Source: Spirochaetota bacterium (GTDB lineage Bacteria > Spirochaetota > JAHITG01 > JAFGFC01). Taken from it: a DNA stretch of 59,495 nt. Below are positions 10,001 through 19,069 of this stretch, in pieces (positions within the stretch are counted from its first letter, which is position 1; every line of letters starts with the position of its first letter). The stretch is taken from NCBI GenBank assembly GCA_016931325.1, contig JAFGFC010000090.1:1-59495 (forward strand), given 5' to 3'. The translations under genes were made by a program, and so were the position numbers. The notes under the pieces were generated by a model. The model made no database searches. It worked only from the letters and a program-made list of their open reading frames with translations, and was not told the origin of the DNA.

Positions 10001-12024
10001 AGAATTACGCTTATAATGCTCTGGACCCTGCCCTTTATACTACTTCGGATAACCTCTGGTATGGAAATGGTAATGCGCCTTCATGGGCCAGTGGCCAGAT
10101 CAATTCTGATCCTCAACTCGAAGATATCAACAATTATAATTTTCACCTTGCTTCTGACAGCCCTTGCAGGGACAGCGGTTATGATACCACATCCATGGTA
10201 CCCAGGGATAAAGATGGCGTGACAAGGCCGCAAAATACCCTGGTGGATATAGGCGCGTATGAATACGCAGGATCATCTACACCGGTTTTAACGGCTCCTA
10301 ACCTGATCTCCCCTCTTCATGATATATGGACCAATCATAATACTCCGGTGTTTGACTGGAGTGATGTAACCGGCGCCGAACAATATAATATTCAGATAGC
10401 CAGTGATCCCGGGTTTACTGCATTACAGATAAATGCGACAAATACTGTCTCTGATTTTATACCTTCTGTTCCTCTCAATGACGGCACAAACTACTGGAAG
10501 GTAAGAGCCTACAGTACAAGCGTTGGATTCGGTCCTTTCAGCAGCACAAGGATCATAAAGATCAACACAACCGTCCCCTCTCCTCCCGCAACTCCAGGTT
10601 GGATCAATGCTCAGGCTATTTCAGATTGTCAGATAGATCTGATATGGCAAAATATTGATAACGAGACAGCTTTTACATTATTCAGGAATGCAGTTAATCA
10701 AAGCAACACGGCTAATCGTGTAACAGGTACAAGTGTTAATATAACAAATTACAGTGATACAGGCCTGACTCCTCTGACAAAATATTATTACTGGATCAAA
10801 GCCTACAATTCCGCGGGTCATTCCGGATTTTCCAGTGTGGCGTCAAACACGACTCTGGTTCCTTCCCTTACAGTTACTGTATTCAGTGATGATTTCAGCA
10901 CAGATAAGAACTGGACGGGTTATGGTTCACCGGCTCAGTGGGAACGAGGTCCAGCAACCAGCGGTGGCGGTGAATATGGAAACGAAGATCCGAGTTTAGA
11001 CCATACATTATCAGCTGATAACTATGTAGCCGGGAATCATATAGGTGGTGATTATGATAACAATATAGCTGATACATACTGGCTGACATCACCCGTCATA
11101 GATTGCTCGTATCATGATAATGTTCAATTATCCTTCTATCGATACTTGAATGTTGAGCAGTCTGCGTATGATCATGTGTATCTTTCTGTATTCAATGGCT
11201 CAATCTGGGTCGTTATATGGAGTAATACCGGAAATATCACGGACTCCGACTGGGTATATCAGAGCTTTGATATTTCCGCTTATGCAGACAATAATTCTCT
11301 TTTCCAGGTACGGTTCGGTATGGGGACAACCGATGTTGGCTGGAGATACAGCGGTTGGAACCTTGATGATATTGTTATTTCAGGCAATACATCTTCATCA
11401 ACACTGGGGGCACCTGTCCTTTTAACGCCGGCTGATGATATCTGGACAAATTCGGGTATTATTGTATTTGACTGGTCAGATGTGATGCTGGCTGAAAAAT
11501 ATAATATCCAGATATCTGATGATAATAGTTTTGCCACTCTGCTTTTAAATGTGACCAATCTCGATTCAAACTACACTGTTAGTAATTCTCATGGAGGGAC
11601 CAACTACTGGAGGGTCAGAGCTTTTAAAGAGAGCACCGGATTTGGTCCATTCAGTGAAGTAAGGAATCTTAAAATTCGAAAAGGATCGGATACGATCCTG
11701 TCAAATCAGGATATCTCAATTCTTCCTGAGGGAGTTTCAAAATCATACCCTAATCCCGTATCAAGAATTCAGATCATGACCTTTGAATACGGCTATAACG
11801 TGAATAAGATAAGGGATAAGATCGATCTTACAATTTACAATCTATCAGGCCATATCGTTTTTTCTGAAACCTATTCGCCGGGCGAAGCAAAAATAACCTG
11901 GGATTTGAAAACCGAAAGAAATTACAAAGCCGCCTGCGGTTTATACCTTTACAGAATCACAGTAATATACACTGACGGCTCAAAGATCACAACCGACTAT
12001 AATAAATTTGTCATTATTAAGTAA
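7003..12024 (+). CDS. Giant secreted multidomain protein: beta-propeller, TIG, right-handed beta-helix, FnIII-like repeats, jelly-roll, C-terminal sorting-type domain
   Basis: A 1673-residue secreted protein with signal peptide (about 1-22). Order read from sequence: a propeller-like region (about 25-450); an FnIII-like domain (456-546); an IPT/TIG-like domain (about 553-645, VTIFGKNFGPSRG); a right-handed parallel beta-helix (about 647-1090) opening with YFVATNGNDGGDGS; FnIII-like domains (about 1093-1190, 1193-1287, 1466-1560); a MAM/jelly-roll-like domain (about 1290-1461, ending WNLDDIVISG); and a C-terminal domain (about 1580-1673) beginning KSYPNPVSR and ending YNKFVIIK. The FnIII-like copies at 1093 and 1466 are close duplicates (IWTN...FDWSDV...YNIQI). 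Beta-helices of this type usually bind or cleave polysaccharide, but no catalytic residues can be assigned. The C-terminal domain is like Bacteroidota type IX/FlgD-Ig tails and is shared with the gene at 13002. First gene of the locus. Confidence 0.85.
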   Translation: MKGKAVLIFIFFFCFSTVSFAFDYITNKNFIAYTPIPQPAKEVAVTDPDFNTTFYRVSDANLDGVGDRMAMVVYSRWSPLSSGQDYLYLQRAVGNPDALIYSAQDHSLIKILPEYITIDGVPNQFFISMESAEIRWDYTGDHPHRFYYVSGMKFYQYDVLSDTAHLIHDFSNEFPTAVKIHNDVEGDSSSDSRYWVWMVKGPYNGSHFPLLAIITYDKETDQILGVMDLAKYQANGGHYSSLPTPNMVDISPSGRKVVCLWGRCWGDAAYGERYLDIGTVFDGPHAWDLDFTGPVKVSIDETHSGWAWGYDGSELFVSQNNRQDWIEARNIDTGEIIQILQHGDLGWGNGFHFARMPQSKPGWVLMSTYKSGANSDWGDNQLLMLEIKPAAENPKVWRLGHTHNNYDEYYAEGFAAMSQYGDKLWWGAKWPGQNNIEAYEMVLPPTWWEDLSGGLVPALYSPVDITINTNRPSFYWSDESDRGATKYWIQLSESSDFSSVIINNTNIVVTNFSASIILSDNTYYWRVQAMASNTWRGWSAIRQFNINTGSIPPDSAPVIFYSDLENGPSTGGEDNKGAFVTIFGKNFGPSRGSSYITVGGGQVDNYRVWTDTKVSFQLGNAASSGDIIIFTSQGNSNPVPFTIRSCDIYFVATNGNDGGDGSFPNPWRHLSHARSVMSGGDILYIKGGTWTTAGENSSGKLFYVSGSYPWGGNGSDGNPHCLVGYPGEEIILQANSDGESIINYVGSDDQCAINSHIVFANFTVDCNQYESGIGWRGRRNDASPTYRVRDIRFVNIEVKDYLNTGHMGGTALIEFGADGPLDDVKVLGCKVHDMDSSSRLDHGIYVAAGGNNYEIAWNTVHNIKRVVSAGGDGNAGFGIQTYRGSSSHYADLNNLKLHDNLVYECPSRGGINLSDYTKDSQIYNNIVYNCGYDGNEEGYGLRISVDAGAPGTGTHYIYNNTFYNCGEANSANDSSIIGFFTGDAQHVYLRNNIFHAVANQNYAYNALDPALYTTSDNLWYGNGNAPSWASGQINSDPQLEDINNYNFHLASDSPCRDSGYDTTSMVPRDKDGVTRPQNTLVDIGAYEYAGSSTPVLTAPNLISPLHDIWTNHNTPVFDWSDVTGAEQYNIQIASDPGFTALQINATNTVSDFIPSVPLNDGTNYWKVRAYSTSVGFGPFSSTRIIKINTTVPSPPATPGWINAQAISDCQIDLIWQNIDNETAFTLFRNAVNQSNTANRVTGTSVNITNYSDTGLTPLTKYYYWIKAYNSAGHSGFSSVASNTTLVPSLTVTVFSDDFSTDKNWTGYGSPAQWERGPATSGGGEYGNEDPSLDHTLSADNYVAGNHIGGDYDNNIADTYWLTSPVIDCSYHDNVQLSFYRYLNVEQSAYDHVYLSVFNGSIWVVIWSNTGNITDSDWVYQSFDISAYADNNSLFQVRFGMGTTDVGWRYSGWNLDDIVISGNTSSSTLGAPVLLTPADDIWTNSGIIVFDWSDVMLAEKYNIQISDDNSFATLLLNVTNLDSNYTVSNSHGGTNYWRVRAFKESTGFGPFSEVRNLKIRKGSDTILSNQDISILPEGVSKSYPNPVSRIQIMTFEYGYNVNKIRDKIDLTIYNLSGHIVFSETYSPGEAKITWDLKTERNYKAACGLYLYRITVIYTDGSKITTDYNKFVIIK

Positions 12025-12037
12025 GGAGGTTTTTGAT

Positions 12038-12988
12038 ATGAAAATCATCATAATCATAATTCAAATTCTTCTACTCGGCTTGAATCTGTTTGCAACCGGT
12101 GAAACCAGCGGAAGTATCTTTGCCATCAATCCCATGCCGGTGTCCGCTGGATTCAATCTTCTCAGTTATGCTCAGGCCACACCTCTGGAAAGCGTAGTCT
12201 ATAACCCTGCCTATACGGTCTCCAAAGATCATCATCTGGGTCTGTCATATGAAAAAATGCCGCTTGATATGCATTACGGTTCTTTTGTTTATATTGCGCC
12301 ATCCACTTTTGGTGAATCGACGGGTATGGGGATATTGTTAAAATATTATAACAGCGGCCGTATTATAAAGATGAATGAAAGTGGCGAGGAAATGGGCGAT
12401 TTCAATGTTAATGATCTGATGGGATCTCTTTCAATGGGTTTCCACATGAGTAAAAGTTTACAGGTCGGTATCCGTATGAACATTATCCATGAAACACTGG
12501 ATTATCAAAAAGAGACCGCTTACAACATGGATATCGGTGCCGGCTGGGATATGTCTCTTTTCAATGCTCAAAAAATGCAGGCCGGTATCGTTCTTCTAAA
12601 CATCGGTACCAGGATGTGGGATGAGAGGCAATCTCTGGGGCTGGCCGGTGGTATTGTGCTGAATTATCCCTTTGGGATCTCGGTTCTGGAATACGGTATA
12701 GCCACCATATTTCGCTCAGGAATGGATTATGAAGTCGGTCCTTCGATCAGATACTCTTTGAAGATCAGGACCTCCTTTAACAAGTTCTATTTATTCAAGA
12801 TCGGAGGAGGTTATTCTTATGGCCGCAGCATAGATAAGAATGGTTTCTTAACCGGATTAAAAACAGGGGCTTTCTTAGAAACGCCCTGGAACATTGCCCT
12901 GGGATATGAAATGGTCTTTTATCCCTGGGGAAATAGCAATAAATTTTATCTGGGCTATCGAAGTGGATTTAAAGATCTTGTCAATTAA
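12038..12988 (+). CDS. PorV/UPF0164-like outer-membrane beta-barrel protein
   Basis: A 316-residue protein with signal peptide (about 1-19) and alternating hydrophobic strands. The start was placed at the ATG at 12038 because TAAGGAGG lies directly upstream; an earlier in-frame start would overlap the preceding gene and lacks a site. SVVYNPAYTVSKDHHLGLSY near residue 48 and later strands such as GIGILLKYY-type segments match the FadL-like PorV/PorQ/UPF0164 group, known in spirochaetes as UPF0164 and in Bacteroidota as the PorV shuttle of type IX secretion. It lies 13 nt after a protein with a sorting-type tail and 13 nt before another, so a role in export or anchoring of those is plausible but unproven. 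Confidence 0.72.
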   Translation: MKIIIIIIQILLLGLNLFATGETSGSIFAINPMPVSAGFNLLSYAQATPLESVVYNPAYTVSKDHHLGLSYEKMPLDMHYGSFVYIAPSTFGESTGMGILLKYYNSGRIIKMNESGEEMGDFNVNDLMGSLSMGFHMSKSLQVGIRMNIIHETLDYQKETAYNMDIGAGWDMSLFNAQKMQAGIVLLNIGTRMWDERQSLGLAGGIVLNYPFGISVLEYGIATIFRSGMDYEVGPSIRYSLKIRTSFNKFYLFKIGGGYSYGRSIDKNGFLTGLKTGAFLETPWNIALGYEMVFYPWGNSNKFYLGYRSGFKDLVN

Positions 12989-13001
12989 AAAGGAAAAGAA
13001 A

Positions 13002-14852
13002 ATGAAAAAAGGACTATTATTTTCTGCTACTCTCCTGTTTATATTATTACAGTCCCATGCTCAGACTGCAACTTTTTATGTTGATGGCTCAAGGCCTGAT
13101 GACACGGGTGATGGTACTTCTTGGGCTATGGCGAAACGATATATTCAATCAGGCGTGGCATTATTGTCCGGTGGAGATACCCTTATCATACGGGATGGGC
13201 TTTATACTGGACCGAACAATATGTTAAGTACAGGTCAAAGTGGGAGTGTTGATCTGCCCTCAGGAAATAATATAGTCGGTTATACGATCATCAGAGGCGA
13301 GAATTATCTGGGTGTTATTATCGACGGTCAGCAGATATGGCCGCCTCTTTACATCGACAATGAAGCATATATCCATTTTGAAAATCTGCATCTGAGATAC
13401 AGTGGCAGTAATTTTGCTGCCAATTTCTTTGCCGCGAACTGTCATCATATTAAAGTCATCCGGTGCGCTTCAGAAGAATCCTGGAATCAGCATTTCAGGT
13501 TCAGATATTCTCATCACTGCTTGTTTGAAGAATGCATCACATGGGGAAGCGGATCCTATTCATTTATCTTTGGCGGATCATTCGGGGATTATACGACATC
13601 ACAATATAATGTGGCCAGAAGATGCGTATCGAGAAGGGACGGACATACCGGCCGGCCGGGAGGGAATCAATACGGATCGTTCGTCACTTACTGGGCTGAC
13701 CATACCTATTATCAGAATTGTATCTCTGTGGATGGGATCAACATCGAAGTGGGAGATCCGAATTATCCCATGGGGTCAAGCGCTGTTTTTTATACAGCTA
13801 ACGGCAGCTCTCACTATTATGCTTACGGATGTATTACCCTAAATGACGAAGGAATGATCGCTCTGTTCGAAAGCAGCGCCTCACCCGTCAGATTAAGAAA
13901 CAATGCTGCCTGGATGGCATCGAGCAGTCGAGGAATTTATTTCAGGGGAGGGAACGATGTTGTTTTTGAAAATAATCTTTTCGGACATCTATCTGAATAT
14001 GGCATACGGGAGATGCCTGATGGGACACTGCTTCAAAATGCCAGGAATAATATTATTTACGGGGTGAGCGGTCAGGCTTTTTCCAGCATCCAGGGAAGCC
14101 ATTCTTATAATGTATTATACAATAATACGATCAATTATTCAGAAACCACTCCGGGCACTGGTGAAGTCACCAATATCAACCCCTTATCCAACGGACTCTT
14201 ATATCTTCCCAGGATCGAGCAGGGCTCTGCTCTGGAAGCAATTGGTGAAGGTGGCTCATGCTGCGGCCCCATGATATTGAAAAAAATAGGTGTCTCAGGG
14301 ACATTGTATGGAGAAGAAGGTTGGGACACAGTAACGGATGATGATCTCTGGCCATGGGAGAATGAAGACATTATAAGAGAAAAAATGAGATCATACATTC
14401 AACATGGCGTTGATGGGACAAGAGGATACTGTGTTGACGGACAGACTTTAACCCGATATATATGGGAGTTTCTGGGGAATCCCCTGCCGGCACAGTTCTC
14501 CATTTCCAACAATCCTTCAACGGTCAATTCCAATCAAACAAGCAATCTCGCTTTTATTCCATTTGCAATAAAAGTATATCCTAACCCTGTCTCAAGGAAG
14601 AAAATATTAACTGTACAATATTCTTATGATCCCTGTAAGGCCATCAGAGATATAAAACTGTCGATCTATACTATACAGGGCCATACAGTTCTTGAAAAAT
14701 CGTTCAGAGATCAACCTATAATCCATTGGGACTTTAAAACTGCTTTCAACAAATTAGTAGCTCCCGGATTATATCTTTTTAAAATATCACTCGAATATTC
14801 TGATGGATTGGAACAAAGTACTGATTTTAATAAAGTTGTAATACTCGAATAA
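13002..14852 (+). CDS. Secreted right-handed beta-helix protein with C-terminal sorting-type domain
   Basis: A 616-residue protein. The ATG at 13002 is chosen because it gives a clean signal peptide (MKKGLLFSATLLFILLQSHA) after AAGGAAAAGAAA, whereas the longer frame runs back through the previous gene. After the signal comes TFYVDGSRPDDTGDGTSW, a typical start of secreted beta-helix (DUF1565/PbH1) domains, then helix coils rich in Asn, Gly and aromatic ladders to about residue 500. A C-terminal domain (about 525-616), beginning KVYPNPVSR and ending FNKVVILE, is clearly homologous to the tail of the 7003 gene: WDFKT, GLYLFKI and the IY..(Q/S)GH.V block all recur. Likely exported to the surface. 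No catalytic residues identified. Confidence 0.83.
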   Translation: MKKGLLFSATLLFILLQSHAQTATFYVDGSRPDDTGDGTSWAMAKRYIQSGVALLSGGDTLIIRDGLYTGPNNMLSTGQSGSVDLPSGNNIVGYTIIRGENYLGVIIDGQQIWPPLYIDNEAYIHFENLHLRYSGSNFAANFFAANCHHIKVIRCASEESWNQHFRFRYSHHCLFEECITWGSGSYSFIFGGSFGDYTTSQYNVARRCVSRRDGHTGRPGGNQYGSFVTYWADHTYYQNCISVDGINIEVGDPNYPMGSSAVFYTANGSSHYYAYGCITLNDEGMIALFESSASPVRLRNNAAWMASSSRGIYFRGGNDVVFENNLFGHLSEYGIREMPDGTLLQNARNNIIYGVSGQAFSSIQGSHSYNVLYNNTINYSETTPGTGEVTNINPLSNGLLYLPRIEQGSALEAIGEGGSCCGPMILKKIGVSGTLYGEEGWDTVTDDDLWPWENEDIIREKMRSYIQHGVDGTRGYCVDGQTLTRYIWEFLGNPLPAQFSISNNPSTVNSNQTSNLAFIPFAIKVYPNPVSRKKILTVQYSYDPCKAIRDIKLSIYTIQGHTVLEKSFRDQPIIHWDFKTAFNKLVAPGLYLFKISLEYSDGLEQSTDFNKVVILE

Positions 14853-14873
14853 AATTCTTATATGTAAAAATAC

Positions 14874-14902
14874 TTGATTACTATTTGAATTTTTATTATT
14901 AT
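14874..14902 (+). promoter_or_regulatory. Possible promoter before the 1382-residue beta-helix gene
   Basis: TTGATT (14874-14879), 17 nt, TATTAT (14897-14902). The ATG at 14921 lies 18 nt after the -10 and has no clear ribosome-binding site. The sequence around is AT-rich, so chance matches are possible. Confidence 0.35.
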
Positions 14903-14920
14903 TGGTCGTAAGCAACCATT

Positions 14921-17900
14921 ATGCTGGATTTAAAAAAATTAAAATATATTTTATTTTCATTACTTTTTCTCACGAACTTTTTAAATGCTCAAACTCTTGT
15001 CTTTTATGTGGATGATGATATTGGCAATGACGGTTTTCCCGGCAGTTATACTCTGCCTTTCCTCACCATTGAAAAAGCCGCCAATGCCATGGCTACCAAT
15101 GTGACATTCGCCTCCTGTTATATCTATCCGGGAACGTATAACGAGCAGGTTTGTATCTTTTCCAACAGGAACTCCGGGTACATGGTCTTTACGGCGCTGT
15201 CAAACAAACAGCCGGTTCTCACCGGATCCTCTACCACCAATCATGGTTTTTATATTACAAACACCAGCCGGATCATCATAGAGAGCCTGACCATTACAAA
15301 ATTCAGCCAGGGTGTCTTCATTAACGTTTCAACCAATAATTATATTAAACAGAATATAATTTTTTCCAACAGGGGACACGGTATCTATGTTCTGGGCGGA
15401 GTTAAAAATCATATGCAATACAACAAGATCAGGCATAATGATTTTATGGGCATGAGAATATCATGGAACAGCCTGAGCAATTATATTACACATAACTCTC
15501 TGCTTTCCAATGGGGATTCCGGTATAGAACTGTATGGAGATTCTTCACGGGGATCCCATGTTCTGACCAACCATATCTATGATCAAGCCAGAGGTATACG
15601 TTTTATTGACAGTGATTTTAATATCATCCGATCCAATTATATTCATCATGTCGTTCTGGATGGTATATCCATGGACGGGAGCGCTGAATATAATGATATC
15701 AATAATAATATATTGTATTCCAATGAAGACTCGGGTGTCGGTATTTATCATGATAATGTGGAACACAATTATATCTCAAATAATACTATCTGGGGTGTAA
15801 GTGACGGCGGGGGTATTCTCCTGCAGGATGGTGATAACAATATCATCAAATCCAATCTGATATTTCATAATACCAATGGAATTGTACTGTACGGCGGGGC
15901 CAGATCCAATATATGCATGAACAATGTCATCTATGAGAATAGAGATGACGGCATCCGGCTGAGTGTTGATGACACAGAGAATAATTCGATTATTAACAAT
16001 ACCATCTGTGGTCCTTTGCAGAAAATGGGTATCAATATCAGTTCGGGTGATAATAATATCATAAAATATAACACTATTTTTAATCATATCAATGTGGGAA
16101 TTTATATCCAGGGTTCGGCCAGCAATAATTATATCATGAAAAATTCCTGCTATTCTAATAATACAAGCGGGATCCATGCTGCCGGATCGGCGGAAAAAAA
16201 TTATATCCTGACCAATTATATCTGGGGGACCAATCAAAACACAGGTATTTATTTTTATAATTCTTATTATAACCTTATAATTTCTAATCATGTTTATCAT
16301 AATAAAGACACAGGTATTAATGTTTCAGGTTCTTCATCCAACAATTATTTTATAAACAATTTTATTTCTTCCAATAACTATGAAGGTATTGGTTTTGTTG
16401 AAAATTCTAAAAATAATTATGTTTTGAGCAATAGAATCGGCGGTAAGAATCAGGATTATGGAATTTATTTGTATTCCGGCAATGGTCAAAAGGTATATCG
16501 GAATTTAATCTACAATATTGAAAATTACTGTATTCGTATAAGAGAATGTACTAATATAAAAATTATAAATAATACTATTTTTCACAGCCTGAATAATCAC
16601 GGCGTATCCTGGGAGAACACATCCAGCGGCACCATGTTTAATAATATTATTTTATCAAATGGTAATGGTGATGACTATGGCCTTTCCCGGACATCAACGG
16701 GAGTGGTCCATGTGGCTTTTAATAATTTTTTTGGAAACAATAACGGTCCAACCAATGGCGGTTTCATCTGGGGCAGCGGGAATATCTTCTCTGATCCTCT
16801 GCTTGATATAAATACATTAATTATTGCTTTGTCCAACAGTCCCGCTGTGGATAGTGCAACTAATATACCCGGTGTCTCGGATTTCATCAAAGGTCTGGGA
16901 CCGGATATGGGCTGGAAAGAATCTCCTTTTACAGGGCCCTATGGTGGCCCTTATTATGTGGATAATGATATAGGATCCAACACTTATCCTGGAACATTCA
17001 GCCAGCCCTTCAGGACAATACAAAAAGCGGCTGAAAAAATGAGCATGGGTGTTACCATTTCCAGTTGTTATATTTATCCAGGAATTTATTCGAATCAGGT
17101 TAGTATATCCTCCAATAAGAACTCTGGATTTATGGTCTTTGCTTCGATAAGCAACAGTAATTATGCTGTTATGAAAGGTGTTTCACAAAATTATGGCTTT
17201 TATATTACCAATGCCAGCAGAATCATTATCCAGGATCTTTATATAGCAAAATACTCTAATGGTATTGCCTTGGCCGGCTCATCCACCAATAATTTTATTA
17301 TAAAAAATACGATATTTTCAAATTCATTATATGGAGTCTATATAAAATCGGATTCTGCAGATAAAAATTATATCCTTACAAATGATATTCAAAATAATCA
17401 ATCTGGTGTTTATTTACGAGATGGTGATAATAATATAATCCAGATAAATAATATTTATGATAACTCGAATGGTATTTACCTATTCGGAACCGCTATGAAT
17501 AATCTGATCCTGTTAAATAACATATATACTAATGCTCTAGCTGGCATCAACATTAACAGTGATGATGCTGATTTTAATTATTTATACGGTAACCGTATTA
17601 TAAACAATTCAGGTGGTATTCTTTTTTCTGATGGAGACTTCAATGTGATAAGATCCAATACGTTTTCAAGCAACAGGTACAATGGTATTCATTTCTTGGG
17701 TACTGTGGAAAATAATGGCATCATGAAAAATGAGTTTTACAAAAATAATCAAAATAGTATATGGGTGGATTCTTTTGCCGCTGTAAATAATCAATTTGAG
17801 ACCAATCATTTCTCGTATAATAACTTTGGCCTTAGAATATCAGACGGAAAAAGAAATATTGCTCGATCGAATTATATCCATAATAACAATTATTACGGTA

Positions 17901-19069
17901 TCCGTGTTACAGGATTGGCAACTACAAATTTTATCACAAAAAATATGATCTGGTCCAATGACTTTCAGGGTATTTTAATGAACGGGGCCGAGGCTGATAA
18001 TAATTATATATCCAGCAATATTATAGGTGGTATAAATCAAAATAATGGAATCGTTATAGAAGATGCGACCCATTGCAAGATCTACAGAAATCTAATCGCA
18101 AGCCAGAATAGCAATGGCATCGTTTTAAGTCAAACAGCCAGCAATATAAGGATAATCAATAATACGATCCTGAAATGCATCAACGGCCATGGATTATTAT
18201 GGAATACAACCACTTCAGGGACTATGTTGAACAATATTATTTTATCAAATGGGGATTATGGAATTCTATCATCTTCATCAGGGTCTGTCCACTACGCTTA
18301 TAACTGTATTTCTGGCAATAACAGCGGCCCCACGAATGGCAACCTGATTGATGGCGGCGCTAACCTTTATCAGGATCCTTTGATCGATACCCTGTATTCT
18401 TTTTCCATCATGGCTTCTAACAGCCCGGCCATTGACAGCGGAACCAATGTACCGGGTATTACAGAAGGTTTTCAGGGCACAGCTCCGGATATGGGCTGGA
18501 GAGAAGGGGTTTATGATATTCTGGCCCCGTTTGTTTTTCCTGACAGAGATGGCGGGCAGTATCTGGGGGATCTGAGCGTTGTGTTCCAGGCCTATAAGGA
18601 TGCCTCTAAGATCCTTGCCGACCCTGCAGCCACTATTTATGTGACTGTCTATCGAAATGAAACTCTTGAGCAGGAACGTTCCGGGACAGGGAATTTGACT
18701 CTTGAACTTTTACAGGGATCCGGATACAGGATCAGTTACTATGCCAAAGATCTGAACAACAATACGAGTTCCCTGCAGGAAGTCGAATATATTCTGTTAT
18801 ATTCCAGTCCTGAGGATATCGCTGTATACCCCACCATCGTCCATATGGATCAAGAAATCGATATGGCCTTTATATATGGCGAAAGAAAAGAAAATGTTGA
18901 TATCCATATATATACTCTCAGGGGTGATAAGGTAAAGACGATTACCGGAGTGGATTTTCGATCAGGAGAATATCGATACGACACGGAAGAACTCTCTTCT
19001 CTTCCTTCAGGCCAGTATATCGTAAAAATAGGTGATAAATCAACGTTATTCTTTATATTAAAGAAATGA
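14921..19069 (+). CDS. Giant secreted protein with two tandem right-handed beta-helix modules (NosD/PbH1-like)
   Basis: A 1382-residue protein with a signal peptide (to about residue 24, ending LNAQ). Two tandem modules follow: module 1 from YVDDDIGNDGFPGSY (about residue 28) to about 675; module 2 from YVDNDIGSNTYPGTF (about 680) to about 1205. Each opens with the same DUF1565-like segment (PF.TI.KAA..M), runs through many 20-30 residue coils of the form NNYI..N.I..N..GI.., and closes with a PAxDS.TN.PG....G..PDMGW motif. The rest (about 1210-1382) is an Ig-like stretch plus a tail (IAVYPTIVH...IYTLRGDKV...GQYIVKI) like a degenerate sorting domain. Strong Asn/Ile/Tyr bias reflects stacked coils. 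The stop overlaps the next start by 4 nt. Substrate or adhesin role unknown. Confidence 0.83.
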   Translation: MLDLKKLKYILFSLLFLTNFLNAQTLVFYVDDDIGNDGFPGSYTLPFLTIEKAANAMATNVTFASCYIYPGTYNEQVCIFSNRNSGYMVFTALSNKQPVLTGSSTTNHGFYITNTSRIIIESLTITKFSQGVFINVSTNNYIKQNIIFSNRGHGIYVLGGVKNHMQYNKIRHNDFMGMRISWNSLSNYITHNSLLSNGDSGIELYGDSSRGSHVLTNHIYDQARGIRFIDSDFNIIRSNYIHHVVLDGISMDGSAEYNDINNNILYSNEDSGVGIYHDNVEHNYISNNTIWGVSDGGGILLQDGDNNIIKSNLIFHNTNGIVLYGGARSNICMNNVIYENRDDGIRLSVDDTENNSIINNTICGPLQKMGINISSGDNNIIKYNTIFNHINVGIYIQGSASNNYIMKNSCYSNNTSGIHAAGSAEKNYILTNYIWGTNQNTGIYFYNSYYNLIISNHVYHNKDTGINVSGSSSNNYFINNFISSNNYEGIGFVENSKNNYVLSNRIGGKNQDYGIYLYSGNGQKVYRNLIYNIENYCIRIRECTNIKIINNTIFHSLNNHGVSWENTSSGTMFNNIILSNGNGDDYGLSRTSTGVVHVAFNNFFGNNNGPTNGGFIWGSGNIFSDPLLDINTLIIALSNSPAVDSATNIPGVSDFIKGLGPDMGWKESPFTGPYGGPYYVDNDIGSNTYPGTFSQPFRTIQKAAEKMSMGVTISSCYIYPGIYSNQVSISSNKNSGFMVFASISNSNYAVMKGVSQNYGFYITNASRIIIQDLYIAKYSNGIALAGSSTNNFIIKNTIFSNSLYGVYIKSDSADKNYILTNDIQNNQSGVYLRDGDNNIIQINNIYDNSNGIYLFGTAMNNLILLNNIYTNALAGININSDDADFNYLYGNRIINNSGGILFSDGDFNVIRSNTFSSNRYNGIHFLGTVENNGIMKNEFYKNNQNSIWVDSFAAVNNQFETNHFSYNNFGLRISDGKRNIARSNYIHNNNYYGIRVTGLATTNFITKNMIWSNDFQGILMNGAEADNNYISSNIIGGINQNNGIVIEDATHCKIYRNLIASQNSNGIVLSQTASNIRIINNTILKCINGHGLLWNTTTSGTMLNNIILSNGDYGILSSSSGSVHYAYNCISGNNSGPTNGNLIDGGANLYQDPLIDTLYSFSIMASNSPAIDSGTNVPGITEGFQGTAPDMGWREGVYDILAPFVFPDRDGGQYLGDLSVVFQAYKDASKILADPAATIYVTVYRNETLEQERSGTGNLTLELLQGSGYRISYYAKDLNNNTSSLQEVEYILLYSSPEDIAVYPTIVHMDQEIDMAFIYGERKENVDIHIYTLRGDKVKTITGVDFRSGEYRYDTEELSSLPSGQYIVKIGDKSTLFFILKK

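Noticed and set aside
15776-16300. A 174-codon minus-strand frame inside the beta-helix gene
   Set aside because: It is a shadow caused by the repeated AT-rich coil codons on the other strand.
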